A DNA stretch of 53,475 nucleotides from an uncultured Solirubrobacteraceae bacterium (lineage in GTDB: Bacteria; Actinomycetota; Thermoleophilia; Solirubrobacterales; Solirubrobacteraceae), in NCBI GenBank assembly GCA_902806205.1, contig CADCVR010000076.1:1-53475 (forward strand), read 5' to 3'. The translations under genes were made by a program, and so were the position numbers. Positions 35,326 through 44,717 of the stretch are shown here, in pieces (positions within the stretch are counted from its first letter, which is position 1; every line of letters begins with the position of its first letter). The notes beneath the pieces are model-generated. The model was not told the DNA's origin. It was given only the letters and a program-made list of their open reading frames with translations, and did no database searches.

Positions 35326-36558
35326 TCAGACCAGATCCACCAGCAGCGTCGACCAGGCGAAGCCCTTCGCCGCCTGGCCGGTCCCGTCGCGCGGGTCGTA
35401 GTACTCGCGAAAGCCCTCCCGCAGCGCCGCGCGGGCGAGCGGGGCGACGATGCGCTCCGCGTCGGCCTCGTAGCCCAGCGCGCGCAGGGCGGGCACCAGC
35501 AGCCATGCGGTGTTGACCCACGAGGGCCCGCGCCAGTTGCGCCAGCGGTCGAAGTGCGGGGTGTAGGCGGGCTCCTCCATCGACACCGAAGGGATCCCGA
35601 CGGGCGCGCGGTACCGGCGCGCGTCGAGCAGGTGCTCCTCGACCAGACGCCGCTTGACGTCGTCCGGGACGCCGGGAAGCGCGAGCGGCGCCAGGCAGGA
35701 CCACGTACTCACCCGGACGGGCGTCTCCCCCGGGCCCGCGAGGTCGAAGAAGAGGCCCGTGGCCGGATCGAGGCTCCGCCAGACCAGCCCCCGCTCGGTC
35801 TGCGCCGCGCGCAGCGCCCACGAGGGCTCGCCCGTCATCCGCGCCATCGCGTGCAGCGAGAGCGCGTAGGCGACGTTGACGAGCACCTCCTCGACGTGGA
35901 GTTCCCCGCATGCCGCGATCCGCCGGGCGCTGTAGCCCAGGCGCCGGCACTGCTCGATGAGCAGCGCCGCGCTCGGCTTGTAGTGCGCGTAGCGGCCGAA
36001 GACGACGTCGAACTTCGGGGAGTCGTCGAGGCCGGACTCGTCGGGCAGGATGAGCGAGAGCAGCCCGTCGCCGTCCGGGTCGCGCTCCCGCGCCAGCCAG
36101 TCCAGGTGCGCGGCGATCTGCTCGAGCGCCGCCACGTCGCCCGCCGGTCCGGCCCGCTCCCAGGCCACCGCCAGCAGCGGCGGGTCGATCGTCTCGGTGT
36201 GGGTCGCGCCGAGCACCCGCCCGGTCGCGTAGAACGGCGCGCGCCGCCAACCCGCCGGCCAGCCCCAGAAGACGGTGTGCGGCAGGAAGCCGTCGGGCCG
36301 CCCGGAGCGCAGCAGCGTCCGCAGCTCGGCTTCGGCCCGCGCGCGGTCGAAGTGGCTCCACGCGATCGCGTGGAAGCACGAGTCCCAGTGCCACTGGTGG
36401 CGGTAGCGCGGCGTCGACGGGCACGTGTAGGCGTACGCCAGCCCGTCGGCGCGGCGCACCCCGGTGCGCCAGTTCTCACGGAGCACGCCGGAGGCGCGCG
36501 CCCGGAGCTCGGTGACCTCCGTGGCCACCAAGCGCCCTGGCGCCGCGACGGCGCTCAC
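35326..36558 (-). CDS. Glycoside hydrolase of the (alpha/alpha)6 type, GH63/MGH-like
   Basis: 410 residues. RHQWHWDSCFHAIAWSHFD, GFLPHTVFW, THTETIDPPLLA, DESGLDDSPKFDV, YKPSAALLIEQCRRLG and GPSWVNTAWLLVPALRALG are the conserved blocks of GH63-like mannosylglycerate hydrolase/oligosaccharide glucosidases. The Asp in DDSPKFD and a C-terminal Glu (EGFREYYDPRDGTGQ) are the likely catalytic acids. GTG start overlaps the deacetylase stop. No signal peptide, so it acts in the cytoplasm, perhaps on mannosylglycerate- or glucosylglycerate-like solutes or on glycogen-like chains. Confidence 0.85.
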   Translation of the reverse strand: MSAVAAPGRLVATEVTELRARASGVLRENWRTGVRRADGLAYAYTCPSTPRYRHQWHWDSCFHAIAWSHFDRARAEAELRTLLRSGRPDGFLPHTVFWGWPAGWRRAPFYATGRVLGATHTETIDPPLLAVAWERAGPAGDVAALEQIAAHLDWLARERDPDGDGLLSLILPDESGLDDSPKFDVVFGRYAHYKPSAALLIEQCRRLGYSARRIAACGELHVEEVLVNVAYALSLHAMARMTGEPSWALRAAQTERGLVWRSLDPATGLFFDLAGPGETPVRVSTWSCLAPLALPGVPDDVKRRLVEEHLLDARRYRAPVGIPSVSMEEPAYTPHFDRWRNWRGPSWVNTAWLLVPALRALGYEADAERIVAPLARAALREGFREYYDPRDGTGQAAKGFAWSTLLVDLV

Positions 36559-37283
36559 GTGGGCTGCAGCGCCAGCTCGTCGTAGGTCAGCGACGTGCGA
36601 CGTCGCGCACGGCGCAGCACCGACTCGACGGCGCGAACGTGGCTCGGGTGGTCGAGATCGGCGGGATGCAGGTCGAGGCGCAGAAGCGGGCCGGCCAGGA
36701 ACGCTCCCGCGCGGATCGCCCCCGGCATCGCCTGCCGCTTGAACTGCGTGGAGGAGCCGAACCTCAGCGCCTGTGCGCGCGTCGTGCAGCGCCCGTGGTC
36801 GTAGCTCAAGCTGTGCAGCGACGCCCACCAGTCGAAGCTCGCGGCCAGCGCGCGCCGCAGCACCGCGGTATACGCGTAGGCCGGCGCCACGAAGCCGCGC
36901 GGCTGGATGCCGGCGAGGCGCAGCACGCGGCGGCCCGCCTCGACGGCGCGCCTGGTCTCCGCGTCGTCGAGACCGACGAACTCCGCCGCGCCACCGCCCT
37001 GCAGGCGCGCGTAGGCCTGCCGCGCCGGGCTCGCGGAGCGCCGCACCTGGCGGTGCTGGAAGCCGTGCTGGGCGATCGTGTCGCCGCGCTGCACCCGGTC
37101 CGCCAGCCAGTCGACCATCTCGGGGCGCCGGTCTGAGAAGGGATGCAGATCGCTCGCGGGGATGACCAGCAGCGTGACCCTGCCGATGCCGTGGTCGTCG
37201 AGCCAGTCGCGGATGAGCGCACAGCGCTCGTACGTCGCGGGCTCCACGTCGTGAAGTGCGACCGCGAGGACGCCGCCGGTCAC
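36555..37283 (-). CDS. DUF2334-type polysaccharide deacetylase
   Basis: 242 residues of the NodB-like fold: LAVALHDVEPATYERC (metal Asp preceded by His), VTLLVIPASDLHPF, QRGDTIAQHGFQHRQV (the HxxxH-type metal His pair) and a C-terminal LRLDLHPADLDHPS. The GTG start overlaps the glycosyltransferase stop (GTGA). Cytoplasmic, no signal. Predicted to remove an acyl group from a glycan or glycolipid precursor of this operon. Confidence 0.85.
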   Translation of the reverse strand: MTGGVLAVALHDVEPATYERCALIRDWLDDHGIGRVTLLVIPASDLHPFSDRRPEMVDWLADRVQRGDTIAQHGFQHRQVRRSASPARQAYARLQGGGAAEFVGLDDAETRRAVEAGRRVLRLAGIQPRGFVAPAYAYTAVLRRALAASFDWWASLHSLSYDHGRCTTRAQALRFGSSTQFKRQAMPGAIRAGAFLAGPLLRLDLHPADLDHPSHVRAVESVLRRARRRTSLTYDELALQPT

Positions 37284-38482
37284 AGCGCCGCCAGGCTGCG
37301 CCGCTCGGCCCCGAAGAGCTGCGCCCAGCGCATGCGCCACCCGAGCGCGGCGGCCGACGCGAGATCCTGCGGCGCGCACAGCGCGTCGGCGATCGCCTCG
37401 ACGAGTCCGGGCAGGTCGCCGGGGGCGAAGCGGTGCGCGAGCGCGCCGCACTCGTGCCCCGACGGCGCCGTCGAGCAGGCCACGACCCGCGCACCGCTCG
37501 CGGCCGCCTCCAGCCCGACCAGCCCGAAGGTCTCGTGCACACCGGGCATGACGACGCAGCCTGCGCCGGCGTAGAGCCGCGCGAGCTCGTCGCGGTCGGC
37601 GACGAAGGGATGGAAGGAGACACGGTGGGCGATCCCGTAGCGCGCGGCACGGGCGCGAAGCTGGTCCTCGACCGGTCCGGAGCCGACAAGACGCAGCTTC
37701 CACGGCTCAGGTGAGCGCGCGGCCGCTTCGAGCAGCTCGAGCACGCCCTTCTCGCGCCCGAGCCGCCCGACGTAGAGCACGTGGTCGCCGCGCGCCACCT
37801 CCGCCTGGGGCCGGAACGCCTCGTGGAGGCCGAGGCGCAGCGGCAGATCGGCTTCCCGCCCGCAGTCGGAGTACGGATCGACGACGGACATCACCGCGTC
37901 CGCGGAGCGATACGCCCGCCGCAGCCAGGCGCGCAGCAGACCGACGTAGAGCCCGTCGGGGCCCGGCAGGCCGGCCGCATCGAGCTCGGCGGAACCGTGG
38001 TGCACCGCGACGACCTTCGCCCCGAGCCGGTGCGCCGCCCGCGTGACGTTGACCGGCCCCCAGAACGGGTCGTGGAGCAGGACGACATCGGGGCGGATGC
38101 GGGCGAGCGTCTGCTCCAGGCGGGTGACCCCGAGCGGGAGCCGGTAGCCGTTGGAGCCCGTGAGCGTGACGGACGGCAGGCTGTGGAGACCGCCCTCGTG
38201 GCGCTCCTCGCAGCCCGGCACGACGACGTGGTGCTCGAAGGCCCCGGTCGCCTTCGCGTAGGCGACCTTCGCGTCGAGGTAGGTGCGGATCCCACCCGAG
38301 CGCGGCGCGTAGAACAGCGCGACGTCGCAGACGCGCAGGGGCGGCGGCGCGACCAGCCGCAGCGCCGGCGCCCCCGGGCGCCTGACGGAGCGCTGCGCAG
38401 GACCATCGGACGCGCCCCGCCATCCACGATCCGGCTCCCTCGCCGGACCGCTCCGAGTCTCGAAGAGCTTCTCAGGCGGCAC
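37280..38482 (-). CDS. GT4-family glycosyltransferase
   Basis: 400 residues, GT-B fold. The N-terminal domain begins VCDVALFYAPRSGGIRTYLDAKVAYAKA (split here by family alignment) with ARIRPDVVLLHDPFWG; the donor domain has HVLYVGRLGREKGVLELLEA and the E-x7-E motif HETFGLVGLEAAASGARVVA. The first 50 residues are Arg/Pro-rich and poorly conserved; the GTG at 38482 overlaps the PHP-GT gene by 11 bp, but a later start is possible. Donor and acceptor are unknown. Confidence 0.88.
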   Translation of the reverse strand: MPPEKLFETRSGPAREPDRGWRGASDGPAQRSVRRPGAPALRLVAPPPLRVCDVALFYAPRSGGIRTYLDAKVAYAKATGAFEHHVVVPGCEERHEGGLHSLPSVTLTGSNGYRLPLGVTRLEQTLARIRPDVVLLHDPFWGPVNVTRAAHRLGAKVVAVHHGSAELDAAGLPGPDGLYVGLLRAWLRRAYRSADAVMSVVDPYSDCGREADLPLRLGLHEAFRPQAEVARGDHVLYVGRLGREKGVLELLEAAARSPEPWKLRLVGSGPVEDQLRARAARYGIAHRVSFHPFVADRDELARLYAGAGCVVMPGVHETFGLVGLEAAASGARVVACSTAPSGHECGALAHRFAPGDLPGLVEAIADALCAPQDLASAAALGWRMRWAQLFGAERRSLAAL

Positions 38483-40745
38483 GCCGCGCCCCGGCGGCGT
38501 CCGTGGCGCCCAGGGCGGCGCGGTAGCCGTCGGCCAGGCGCCCGAGCGCCCGGTCCCACGTGCGCTCGCGGACGGCGGAAAGCGCCGAGCGCGCCAGGCG
38601 CTCGCGTAGCAGGGGCTGGGCCGCGAGATCGCAGACCGCCTCGGCCAGCGCCCCCGCCCACGGCTCGCGCAGCAGGCCGGTCACCCCGTCCTCGATGAGC
38701 GAGAGCGGGCCGCCCTCGGCCACCGCCACCACCGGCAGCCCCGATGCCTGGGCCTCGAGCAGCACCTGGCCGAAGGTGTCGGTGCGGGAGGCGAAGAGGA
38801 AGCCGTCGGCGCTCGCGTAGGCCCGTGCGAGCTCATCGCCCTCCAGCCAGCCGAGGAACGTCGCGTGCTCTCCGAGCGCGCTGCGGAGCTGCGCTTCCTC
38901 CGGGCCGCCGCCGGCGAGCACGAGGTGCAGCCGCGGGTCGCGCTCACGCGCCGTGAGGAACGAGGCGGCGAGCAGGTCGGCCCCCTTCTCCCTGGTCAGC
39001 CGGCCCGTGTACAGGACGTTGAAGCCAGGGCCGAAGAGCCCTTCCTCGCGCTTGGCCGGGTCGAAGCGCCCGAGGTCCACGCCGCGGTCCCAGCGACCGA
39101 TCTTCTCCGCCGCGATGCCCATCTGCCGCAGCACGGCGTCGCTCTGGGGGCTCGGGGTGAGCACGTGCCGGCACTGGCCGTAGAAGGCGGCGATCGCCAG
39201 GCGGGCGTACAGCCCGAGCTTCGGGTCGGAGGAGCGCAGGCCCGCGTAGGCGGCGAGCTCGGTGTGGTAGCTGCCGAGGATCGGCACGTCCATCATCCGC
39301 GCGATGACCGCCGCGGCGACCCCGGACGGCCCGGGCGAGCAGAGGTGCACGAGGTCGTAGCGGCCCTCGGCGAGCGTCTCGACGATCGCGGGCAGCGACG
39401 GCACGCCGACCTTGAGGCCCGCGTAGAACGGGATGTCGACCTCGGCGACCGCGCTCAGCCGGCGGTCGACGTTGGGGTCGGTGCCGACGATCTCGACGTC
39501 GAAGCCGGGAACGCCGCGGTCGCGGATCTCGTCGAGCGTGTGGGTGACGCCGTGCATGCCGCCGACGGCGTCGGCCACCAGCGCGACCCGCAGGCGTTCG
39601 CCCTCGCGCTGTACGAGCTTGCCCTTCTCCTTGCCGAGGAACGCCGCGGCCGGCGCGTAGGGAATCGCTGCGACGCACGCGTCGAACAGGCCACTCGCGG
39701 CCCTGCCGTAGTCGGGCGAGGCCGACCGGGTCTGGGTGACGACCTCCTCGACGGCGCGGACGAGCTTGCGCTCGTGGGCGCGGCGCGCGCGGCGGAAGAG
39801 GTCGGCGTGGGAGAAGTCGTCGTCCTGCAGGTAGGCCAGGAACTCCGCCTGGCCCGCCTGGAGATCCGTCGCTTCCAGCCAGGCGGCCAGCAGCGTGCGC
39901 GCGTCGTCGGGCCCGAGGTCGTTGTGGGCGGTGCCCGAACGCGCGTCGCCCTCGAGCATCACGCGCTCGATCATCTTCAGGACGGCCTGCGGGTTGGGCT
40001 TGGCGCCCGCGGTGCCCGCCCCGAGCGCACGGGACGCCAGGCCCATCGCCGCGTGGGCCCACTTGGCGGCCGAGCCCTGCTCGCCGCGGGCACTCGCACG
40101 GCCCGCGCGGACGTGCGCGAGGAACTCCCGGGGCGTGGCGCACCGCGGCGTCTCGGTGAACGTGCGGCCGATGTCCACGCCCGCGTGGTCGTCCGACCCC
40201 CCGACGCCGGTGCCCCCGTGGGTCTCGATGTAGATCGCGGCGGGCGCGTTGAGCTCCTTCGCGCGAGAGCCGTTCCGGGTCTCCCAGACCGGGAAGAGCT
40301 GCGCGAGGCGACGGCGGTGGCGCGGGGTCAGCGGCGCCTCGACCGCGTAGAACGGGTGCGCGAGCGCCGTGGCGATCTCGTGCTCGTGCAGGTACTCCGC
40401 GCACGCCTCGACGTCTGCGTTGTGGAACTGGAGCCACTCGTGGTCGTCGGGGGTGATCCCCCAGCAGAGGACGTGCACGTGCTGGGGCTCACCCTTGAAG
40501 GCGACCGTCAGCTCCTCGGAGAGAAAGACGCGTGGATCGTCGGCGATCTCCAGCGCGCCGGCGATCGTGTCGTGGTCGGTGAGGGTCACGAAGTCCATGC
40601 CGCGGCGCGTGGCCAGCTCGAGCACGTCCTCGGGCGGCGTCGCGCACTCGGGCAGCCCCAGCGAGGTCTGCACCCCGAGCTTGGAGACCACGGAGGCGGT
40701 GGAGTGGCAGTGCAGGTCGACCCGGCTGGTCTGGAGGGATGTCAT
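38472..40745 (-). CDS. PHP phosphoesterase domain fused to GT4 glycosyltransferase
   Basis: 757 residues. Residues 8-215 are a PHP domain: DLHCHST (H12, H14), TLTDHDT (D56-H57-D58), TALAHPF (H129) and GGSDDHAG (D185, H186) supply the metal site. Residues 215-380 are a helical linker. Residues 384-750 are a GT4 transferase with LRVALVADAVGGMHGVTHTL, VLYTGRLTREKGADLL, and E-x7-E region DTFGQVLLEAQASGLPVVA. A GGGAG site precedes the ATG. It heads a four-gene overlapping operon. The fusion suggests sugar transfer followed by, or preceded by, removal of a phosphate group, as in MgtA/phosphatase pairs (inference). Confidence 0.92.
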   Translation of the reverse strand: MTSLQTSRVDLHCHSTASVVSKLGVQTSLGLPECATPPEDVLELATRRGMDFVTLTDHDTIAGALEIADDPRVFLSEELTVAFKGEPQHVHVLCWGITPDDHEWLQFHNADVEACAEYLHEHEIATALAHPFYAVEAPLTPRHRRRLAQLFPVWETRNGSRAKELNAPAAIYIETHGGTGVGGSDDHAGVDIGRTFTETPRCATPREFLAHVRAGRASARGEQGSAAKWAHAAMGLASRALGAGTAGAKPNPQAVLKMIERVMLEGDARSGTAHNDLGPDDARTLLAAWLEATDLQAGQAEFLAYLQDDDFSHADLFRRARRAHERKLVRAVEEVVTQTRSASPDYGRAASGLFDACVAAIPYAPAAAFLGKEKGKLVQREGERLRVALVADAVGGMHGVTHTLDEIRDRGVPGFDVEIVGTDPNVDRRLSAVAEVDIPFYAGLKVGVPSLPAIVETLAEGRYDLVHLCSPGPSGVAAAVIARMMDVPILGSYHTELAAYAGLRSSDPKLGLYARLAIAAFYGQCRHVLTPSPQSDAVLRQMGIAAEKIGRWDRGVDLGRFDPAKREEGLFGPGFNVLYTGRLTREKGADLLAASFLTARERDPRLHLVLAGGGPEEAQLRSALGEHATFLGWLEGDELARAYASADGFLFASRTDTFGQVLLEAQASGLPVVAVAEGGPLSLIEDGVTGLLREPWAGALAEAVCDLAAQPLLRERLARSALSAVRERTWDRALGRLADGYRAALGATDAAGARRAA

Positions 40746-40813
40746 CGATGCTCCCGTTCTCGCTTCCCGAATGTGCTTCCAGAAGGCAATCTGCCCTGCA
40801 AATGGCGGTTGTA

Positions 40814-40881
40814 TGTGACCGCGCCGCCAACCTCGTGTGACCGTCTGGTTACTCCCCGGGGGTCCGTCCGGCGCGTGTGAC
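40814..40881. promoter_or_regulatory. TGTGAC direct repeats in a divergent promoter
   Basis: TGTGAC occurs at 40814, 40836 and 40876 in the 147-bp spacer between the PHP-GT operon and the GH31 gene. The first two are 22 bp apart, two helical turns, in the same orientation. Candidate binding sites for a shared regulator. Confidence 0.4.
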
Positions 40882-40892
40882 ATGACCCCCGG

Positions 40893-43178
40893 ATGCCTGC
40901 GACGCTGACGGCCGGCCGGGAGCGCGTGGTGCTCGAGAGAGCCGGCGTGCGGCTCGAGATCGCCTTGCTTCCGCTGGCGATCGACGTGCGGCGCCTGACG
41001 CCGCGTGACGGGGGTGCGAAGTGGCGCCGCCTCCTGCGTGGCGTGCACGTCTGGGCGGTCGACGGAGAGGTCCACGACCGCTTCCTCCAGCTCACGGAGG
41101 GCGTGATGGCCCGGGAGGAGCTCGGCTTCCCCGAGCGCGCGGTCACCGCGAGCATGGCCGAGCACCTCGCCGACGGCGTCGTGCTCGCGCTGCGGCTGCA
41201 GGGCGGGCGCCACGCGAAGCTGCGCCTGACCGTCCCGGACACCGACCGCGTGCTCTTCGAGCTGGACGCGGAGGACGCGCCGCTGCGCCTCGCGCTCGAG
41301 TGGGGAGCGCGGCCGGAGGAGCGCTTCAACGGGCTCGGAGCACGGCACCATTCGAGCGTCGACCACCGCGGGCGCGCGATCCAGCTCGGCGCCGACCGCG
41401 CGTACACGGGCCCCGACTGCCCGCCGGACATGCTCGAGCTCGGCGGGATCCCGCAGGGCGACTACGCGCCCGCGCCGTGGCTGCAGAGCTCGCGGGGGTA
41501 CGCCGTGTGGGTCGAGACGCACGCCAACGGCACGCGCTTCGACCTCGGCGCCACCCAGGGGCGCTACACGGTGAGCACCCGCGCCGACGCCGGGCCCTTG
41601 CGTGCCCACGTGCTCACCGCGCCGACGCCGGCCGCCCGTCTGCGCCACTACCTGCGCCTCACGGGGATGCCGCGGCTGCAGCCCGAGTGGGGCTACGGCT
41701 TCTGGAAGTCGCGCGACGTCTACGACCACCAGGACGACGTGCTCGAGGACTTCACGGGCTGCGGCTGGCACGACATCCCGCTCGACGCGGTCGTCCTCGA
41801 CTCCCCCTGGGAGACGCAGTACAACACCTGGATCCCGAACCCCCACCAGTTCCCCGACTTCGAGGGGATGGTGCGGCTGATGCGGTCGTCCGGGGTGAGG
41901 ACGGTCGTGTGGGTCGTGCCCTGGACGAACCTCGAGTCCGTCGACGGGCAGGTGCCCCCCGACCCCGGCTCGCGCCGGCTGCACCGCGAGCCCGCGCCGA
42001 ACTACCAGGAGGGCGCCGACGCCGGGCATTACGTGGGGGCCGCGGACGGCTCGGGGCCGTACGTCGCGCGCTGGTGGATGGGCACCGGCTCCCCGGTCGA
42101 CTTCACCTCGCCCGCCGCGGAGGAGTGGTGGCGCGACCAGGCGCGCACGGTCCTGCGGCTCGGCGTCGAGGGGATCAAGGCCGACGACGGCGAGGGCTAT
42201 TACTTCCCCGACGACGTGCGCTTCGCCGACGGGACCACCGGCGCGCAGTCCGCGTGGAGGGTCGGCGCGCTCTACCGCCGCTCGATGCAGGCCGCCCTCG
42301 ACGACGTGCACGGCCTGGGGCGCGGGGTGCTCTTCGGGCGCTCGGGTTGGACGGGCCAGCAGCAGGACGGCTTCCTCTGGGCCGGCGACCAGGTCTCGGA
42401 CTTCTGGTCCCTGCGCATCCTGGTCGCGTCGACTCTCGCGGCCGCCTCCACGGGCTTCTCGAACTGGTCGCACGACGTCGGCGGCTACCTCGGCGAGCGC
42501 GGCCTCACACGCGCATCGAAGGAGCTGCTGATCCGCTGGGCGCAGCTCGGCTGCTTCACCCCGCTGATGCAGGCGCACGGCCGCCTCGAGCAGGAGCCGT
42601 GGACCTATGACTCAGAGACGCTCGCGATCTACCGCGCGTACGTCGTCCTCCACGAGCAGTTCGTGCCCTACGTCCGGGCGGCGGCCCTGACCGCGCAGCG
42701 AGCGGGCGTGCCGATCATCCGCCCCATGCCGCTGCTGGCCCCGGACGACGAGCGCGGGTGGTCGGTCGCCGACGCGTTCGGCTACGGGCCGTCGCTGTGG
42801 GTCGCGCCCGTGCTCGAGCGTGGGGCGACCGAGCGCGAGACGCTGCTGCCGCGCGGCGAGTGGCTCGAGGCCTCGACGGGGAAGGCGGTACGCGGCGGGC
42901 GCGAGGTGCTCACCGACGCACCGCTCCACCAGATCCCCGTCTGGGTGCGCCGCGGGGCGATCGTCGTGACGCTGCCCGCCGCGCACGTCGCCGGCGGGCT
43001 CGGCGACACGCCGGAGAGCGAGCGCCCGCTCGAGGCGACGCTGTGGGGCGAGCCGGCCTGCGACCGCTCGTCGACCCGGCTGGCCGACGGCACGCGCATC
43101 TCCTGGCGCCGCGGGCGCGGATGGTCCGTGAGGACCCGGGACGGCCGCGACCGCGACGTCACCTTTCGCGTCGTGTGA
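40893..43178 (+). CDS. GH31 family alpha-glycosidase
   Basis: 761 residues: an N-terminal beta-sandwich (RFNGLGARHHSSVDHRG, FDLGATQGRY), the TIM barrel with WGYGFWKSRDVYD and DIPLDAVVLDSPWE, nucleophile Asp 431 in GIKADDGEGYYF, acid/base Asp 499 in WAGDQVSDFW, and the C-terminal beta domains (GPSLWVAPVLERGATERE). Cytoplasmic, no signal. The family includes alpha-glucosidases, alpha-xylosidases and sulfoquinovosidases; the specificity is not determinable here. It is divergent from the glycan operon, sharing a repeat-bearing spacer. Confidence 0.93.
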   Translation: MPATLTAGRERVVLERAGVRLEIALLPLAIDVRRLTPRDGGAKWRRLLRGVHVWAVDGEVHDRFLQLTEGVMAREELGFPERAVTASMAEHLADGVVLALRLQGGRHAKLRLTVPDTDRVLFELDAEDAPLRLALEWGARPEERFNGLGARHHSSVDHRGRAIQLGADRAYTGPDCPPDMLELGGIPQGDYAPAPWLQSSRGYAVWVETHANGTRFDLGATQGRYTVSTRADAGPLRAHVLTAPTPAARLRHYLRLTGMPRLQPEWGYGFWKSRDVYDHQDDVLEDFTGCGWHDIPLDAVVLDSPWETQYNTWIPNPHQFPDFEGMVRLMRSSGVRTVVWVVPWTNLESVDGQVPPDPGSRRLHREPAPNYQEGADAGHYVGAADGSGPYVARWWMGTGSPVDFTSPAAEEWWRDQARTVLRLGVEGIKADDGEGYYFPDDVRFADGTTGAQSAWRVGALYRRSMQAALDDVHGLGRGVLFGRSGWTGQQQDGFLWAGDQVSDFWSLRILVASTLAAASTGFSNWSHDVGGYLGERGLTRASKELLIRWAQLGCFTPLMQAHGRLEQEPWTYDSETLAIYRAYVVLHEQFVPYVRAAALTAQRAGVPIIRPMPLLAPDDERGWSVADAFGYGPSLWVAPVLERGATERETLLPRGEWLEASTGKAVRGGREVLTDAPLHQIPVWVRRGAIVVTLPAAHVAGGLGDTPESERPLEATLWGEPACDRSSTRLADGTRISWRRGRGWSVRTRDGRDRDVTFRVV

Positions 43179-43270
43179 GCCGCCGGGCACCCTCGAGCTC
43201 TCCGACGGTCGACGGATGTTCGACGCCGGAGCTGCCGCCCCGCGGACCCGGCTGGGATACGGTCTCGTCG

Positions 43271-44710
43271 ATGTCGGTCCCCCGGCTCCGGGCACTGCTC
43301 CTCCTGCTCCTCCTCGGCGGACTGACCGGCACGGTCGCCCACGCCGCCGTCCGGACCGGCGACAACGCACCCGACCGGCTGGTGGGCACCGGCGCGAAGG
43401 ACATCCTGCGCGGCCGCGGCTCGCAGGACAAGCTCTTCGGCCGCGCGGGCAACGACCTGCTCTCGGGCGGCAGCGCCGGCGACTTCATCCTGGGCCAGGA
43501 GGGCAACGACGACCTCGACGGCGGCTCGGGCAACGACCGCATGGACGGCGGGCCCGACGGGGATGTCCTCTTCGGCGACACGGGCAACGACATCCTGCAG
43601 GGCGGCCCGGGCAACGACGAGCTCGACGGCTTCGACGGAGACGACGTCATCTTCGGTGGCGAGGGCAACGACCTGCTGGTCGAGACCCGCTTCGGTGACG
43701 ACCGCCTGCTCGACGGCGGCCCCGGCGACGACGTCCTGATGGGCAACGCGGGCAGCGACCGGCGCCTCGAGGGTGGCGAGGGCGACGACATCCTCTCGGG
43801 CGGGACGGGCAACGACGGGCTCGACGGCGGACCCGGGGACGACCTGCTCTTCCCGGGGTCCGGACAGGCCAACGGCCTTCCCGCACTGGGCGGGCCGGGC
43901 AACGACACGCTCGTCGACGTCGGCTCGGGAACGCTCGACGGCGGTGAGGGCGACGACACGCTCTGGGCGGCGCTCGACCGTGCCTCCCCGACCCTGATCG
44001 GCGGACAGGGCAACGACGTGCTCTACATCGGCGCCAACACGATGGTCGCCGACTGCGGTGCCGGCCGCGACGTGGCGTACCTCAGCGCCGAGACGACCGA
44101 GCGCCGCACGCGCGAGACCCTGTCGCTGGTGATCGGCTTCCTCGAGTGCGAGCGCGTCGTCCTGCAGCCCGCGGGAGCCGAGCCGCCGCTGTTCGAGAGC
44201 TTCGAGGAGCGCTACCGCGGTCGTGGCGTGGGCTGGGACGACGACGTCGTCGGCAGCGCGCTGTCCTACGAGAGCCGCCGCTCCTGCCTCAGGCGCCGCT
44301 CCAGGTGCCGCCCCAACCGCCTCGACCAGCGGATCGTCGGCACCGACCGCGGCGACCGTCTCTCCGGTGGCGGAGGCGACGACCTGCTCGAAGGGGCGGA
44401 GGGCTCCGACCACCTCTCGGGCGGGCGCGGGCGCGACGTGCTCTTCGGCCGCACGGGAGGCGACACGCTGCTCGGCGGCCTCGGCAGCGACGAGCTCGAG
44501 GGCGGGCGCGGCAGCGACCACCTCGACGGCGGCGAGGGGAACGACCGCATCACGGGTGGCTTCGGCCCGGACCGCATCCTCGGCGGCGGGGGCGACGACA
44601 CGATCCGCACGGTCGGCGGCAGTCGCGACGTCGTCGACTGCGGCCCGGGACGCGATCGCATCGAGAAGGACACGCGCGACGTGACGCGCAACTGCGAGGT
44701 TGTGCTGTAG
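43271..44710 (+). CDS. Secreted RTX-like calcium-binding repeat protein with two repeat blocks
   Basis: 479 residues with a signal peptide (LRALLLLLLLGGLTGTVAHA). Block 1 (about 35-250) has more than a dozen GGxGNDxxx units, then a cap ADCGAGRDVAYLS ... FLECERVVL. An Arg/Cys-rich insert (SCLRRRSRCRPNRLDQ) leads to block 2 (about 360-440) and a final cap VVDCGPGRDRIEKD ... RNCEVVL. Calcium-dependent beta-roll folding outside the cell is expected. ATG is 7 nt after TACGGT (43258-43263), a leaderless arrangement. Confidence 0.85.
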   Translation: MSVPRLRALLLLLLLGGLTGTVAHAAVRTGDNAPDRLVGTGAKDILRGRGSQDKLFGRAGNDLLSGGSAGDFILGQEGNDDLDGGSGNDRMDGGPDGDVLFGDTGNDILQGGPGNDELDGFDGDDVIFGGEGNDLLVETRFGDDRLLDGGPGDDVLMGNAGSDRRLEGGEGDDILSGGTGNDGLDGGPGDDLLFPGSGQANGLPALGGPGNDTLVDVGSGTLDGGEGDDTLWAALDRASPTLIGGQGNDVLYIGANTMVADCGAGRDVAYLSAETTERRTRETLSLVIGFLECERVVLQPAGAEPPLFESFEERYRGRGVGWDDDVVGSALSYESRRSCLRRRSRCRPNRLDQRIVGTDRGDRLSGGGGDDLLEGAEGSDHLSGGRGRDVLFGRTGGDTLLGGLGSDELEGGRGSDHLDGGEGNDRITGGFGPDRILGGGGDDTIRTVGGSRDVVDCGPGRDRIEKDTRDVTRNCEVVL

Positions 44711-44717
44711 ACAGCGC

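Noticed and set aside
40746-42578. Upstream continuation of the PHP-GT frame to 1368 residues
   Set aside because: The extension lies antisense to the GH31 gene; the ATG at 40745 has a ribosome-binding site and starts right before the PHP motif.
43400-44600. Tandem DNA repeats suggesting a CRISPR or satellite array
   Set aside because: Repetition follows the 27-bp codon pattern of RTX nonapeptides and is too diverged for a CRISPR; no cas genes.
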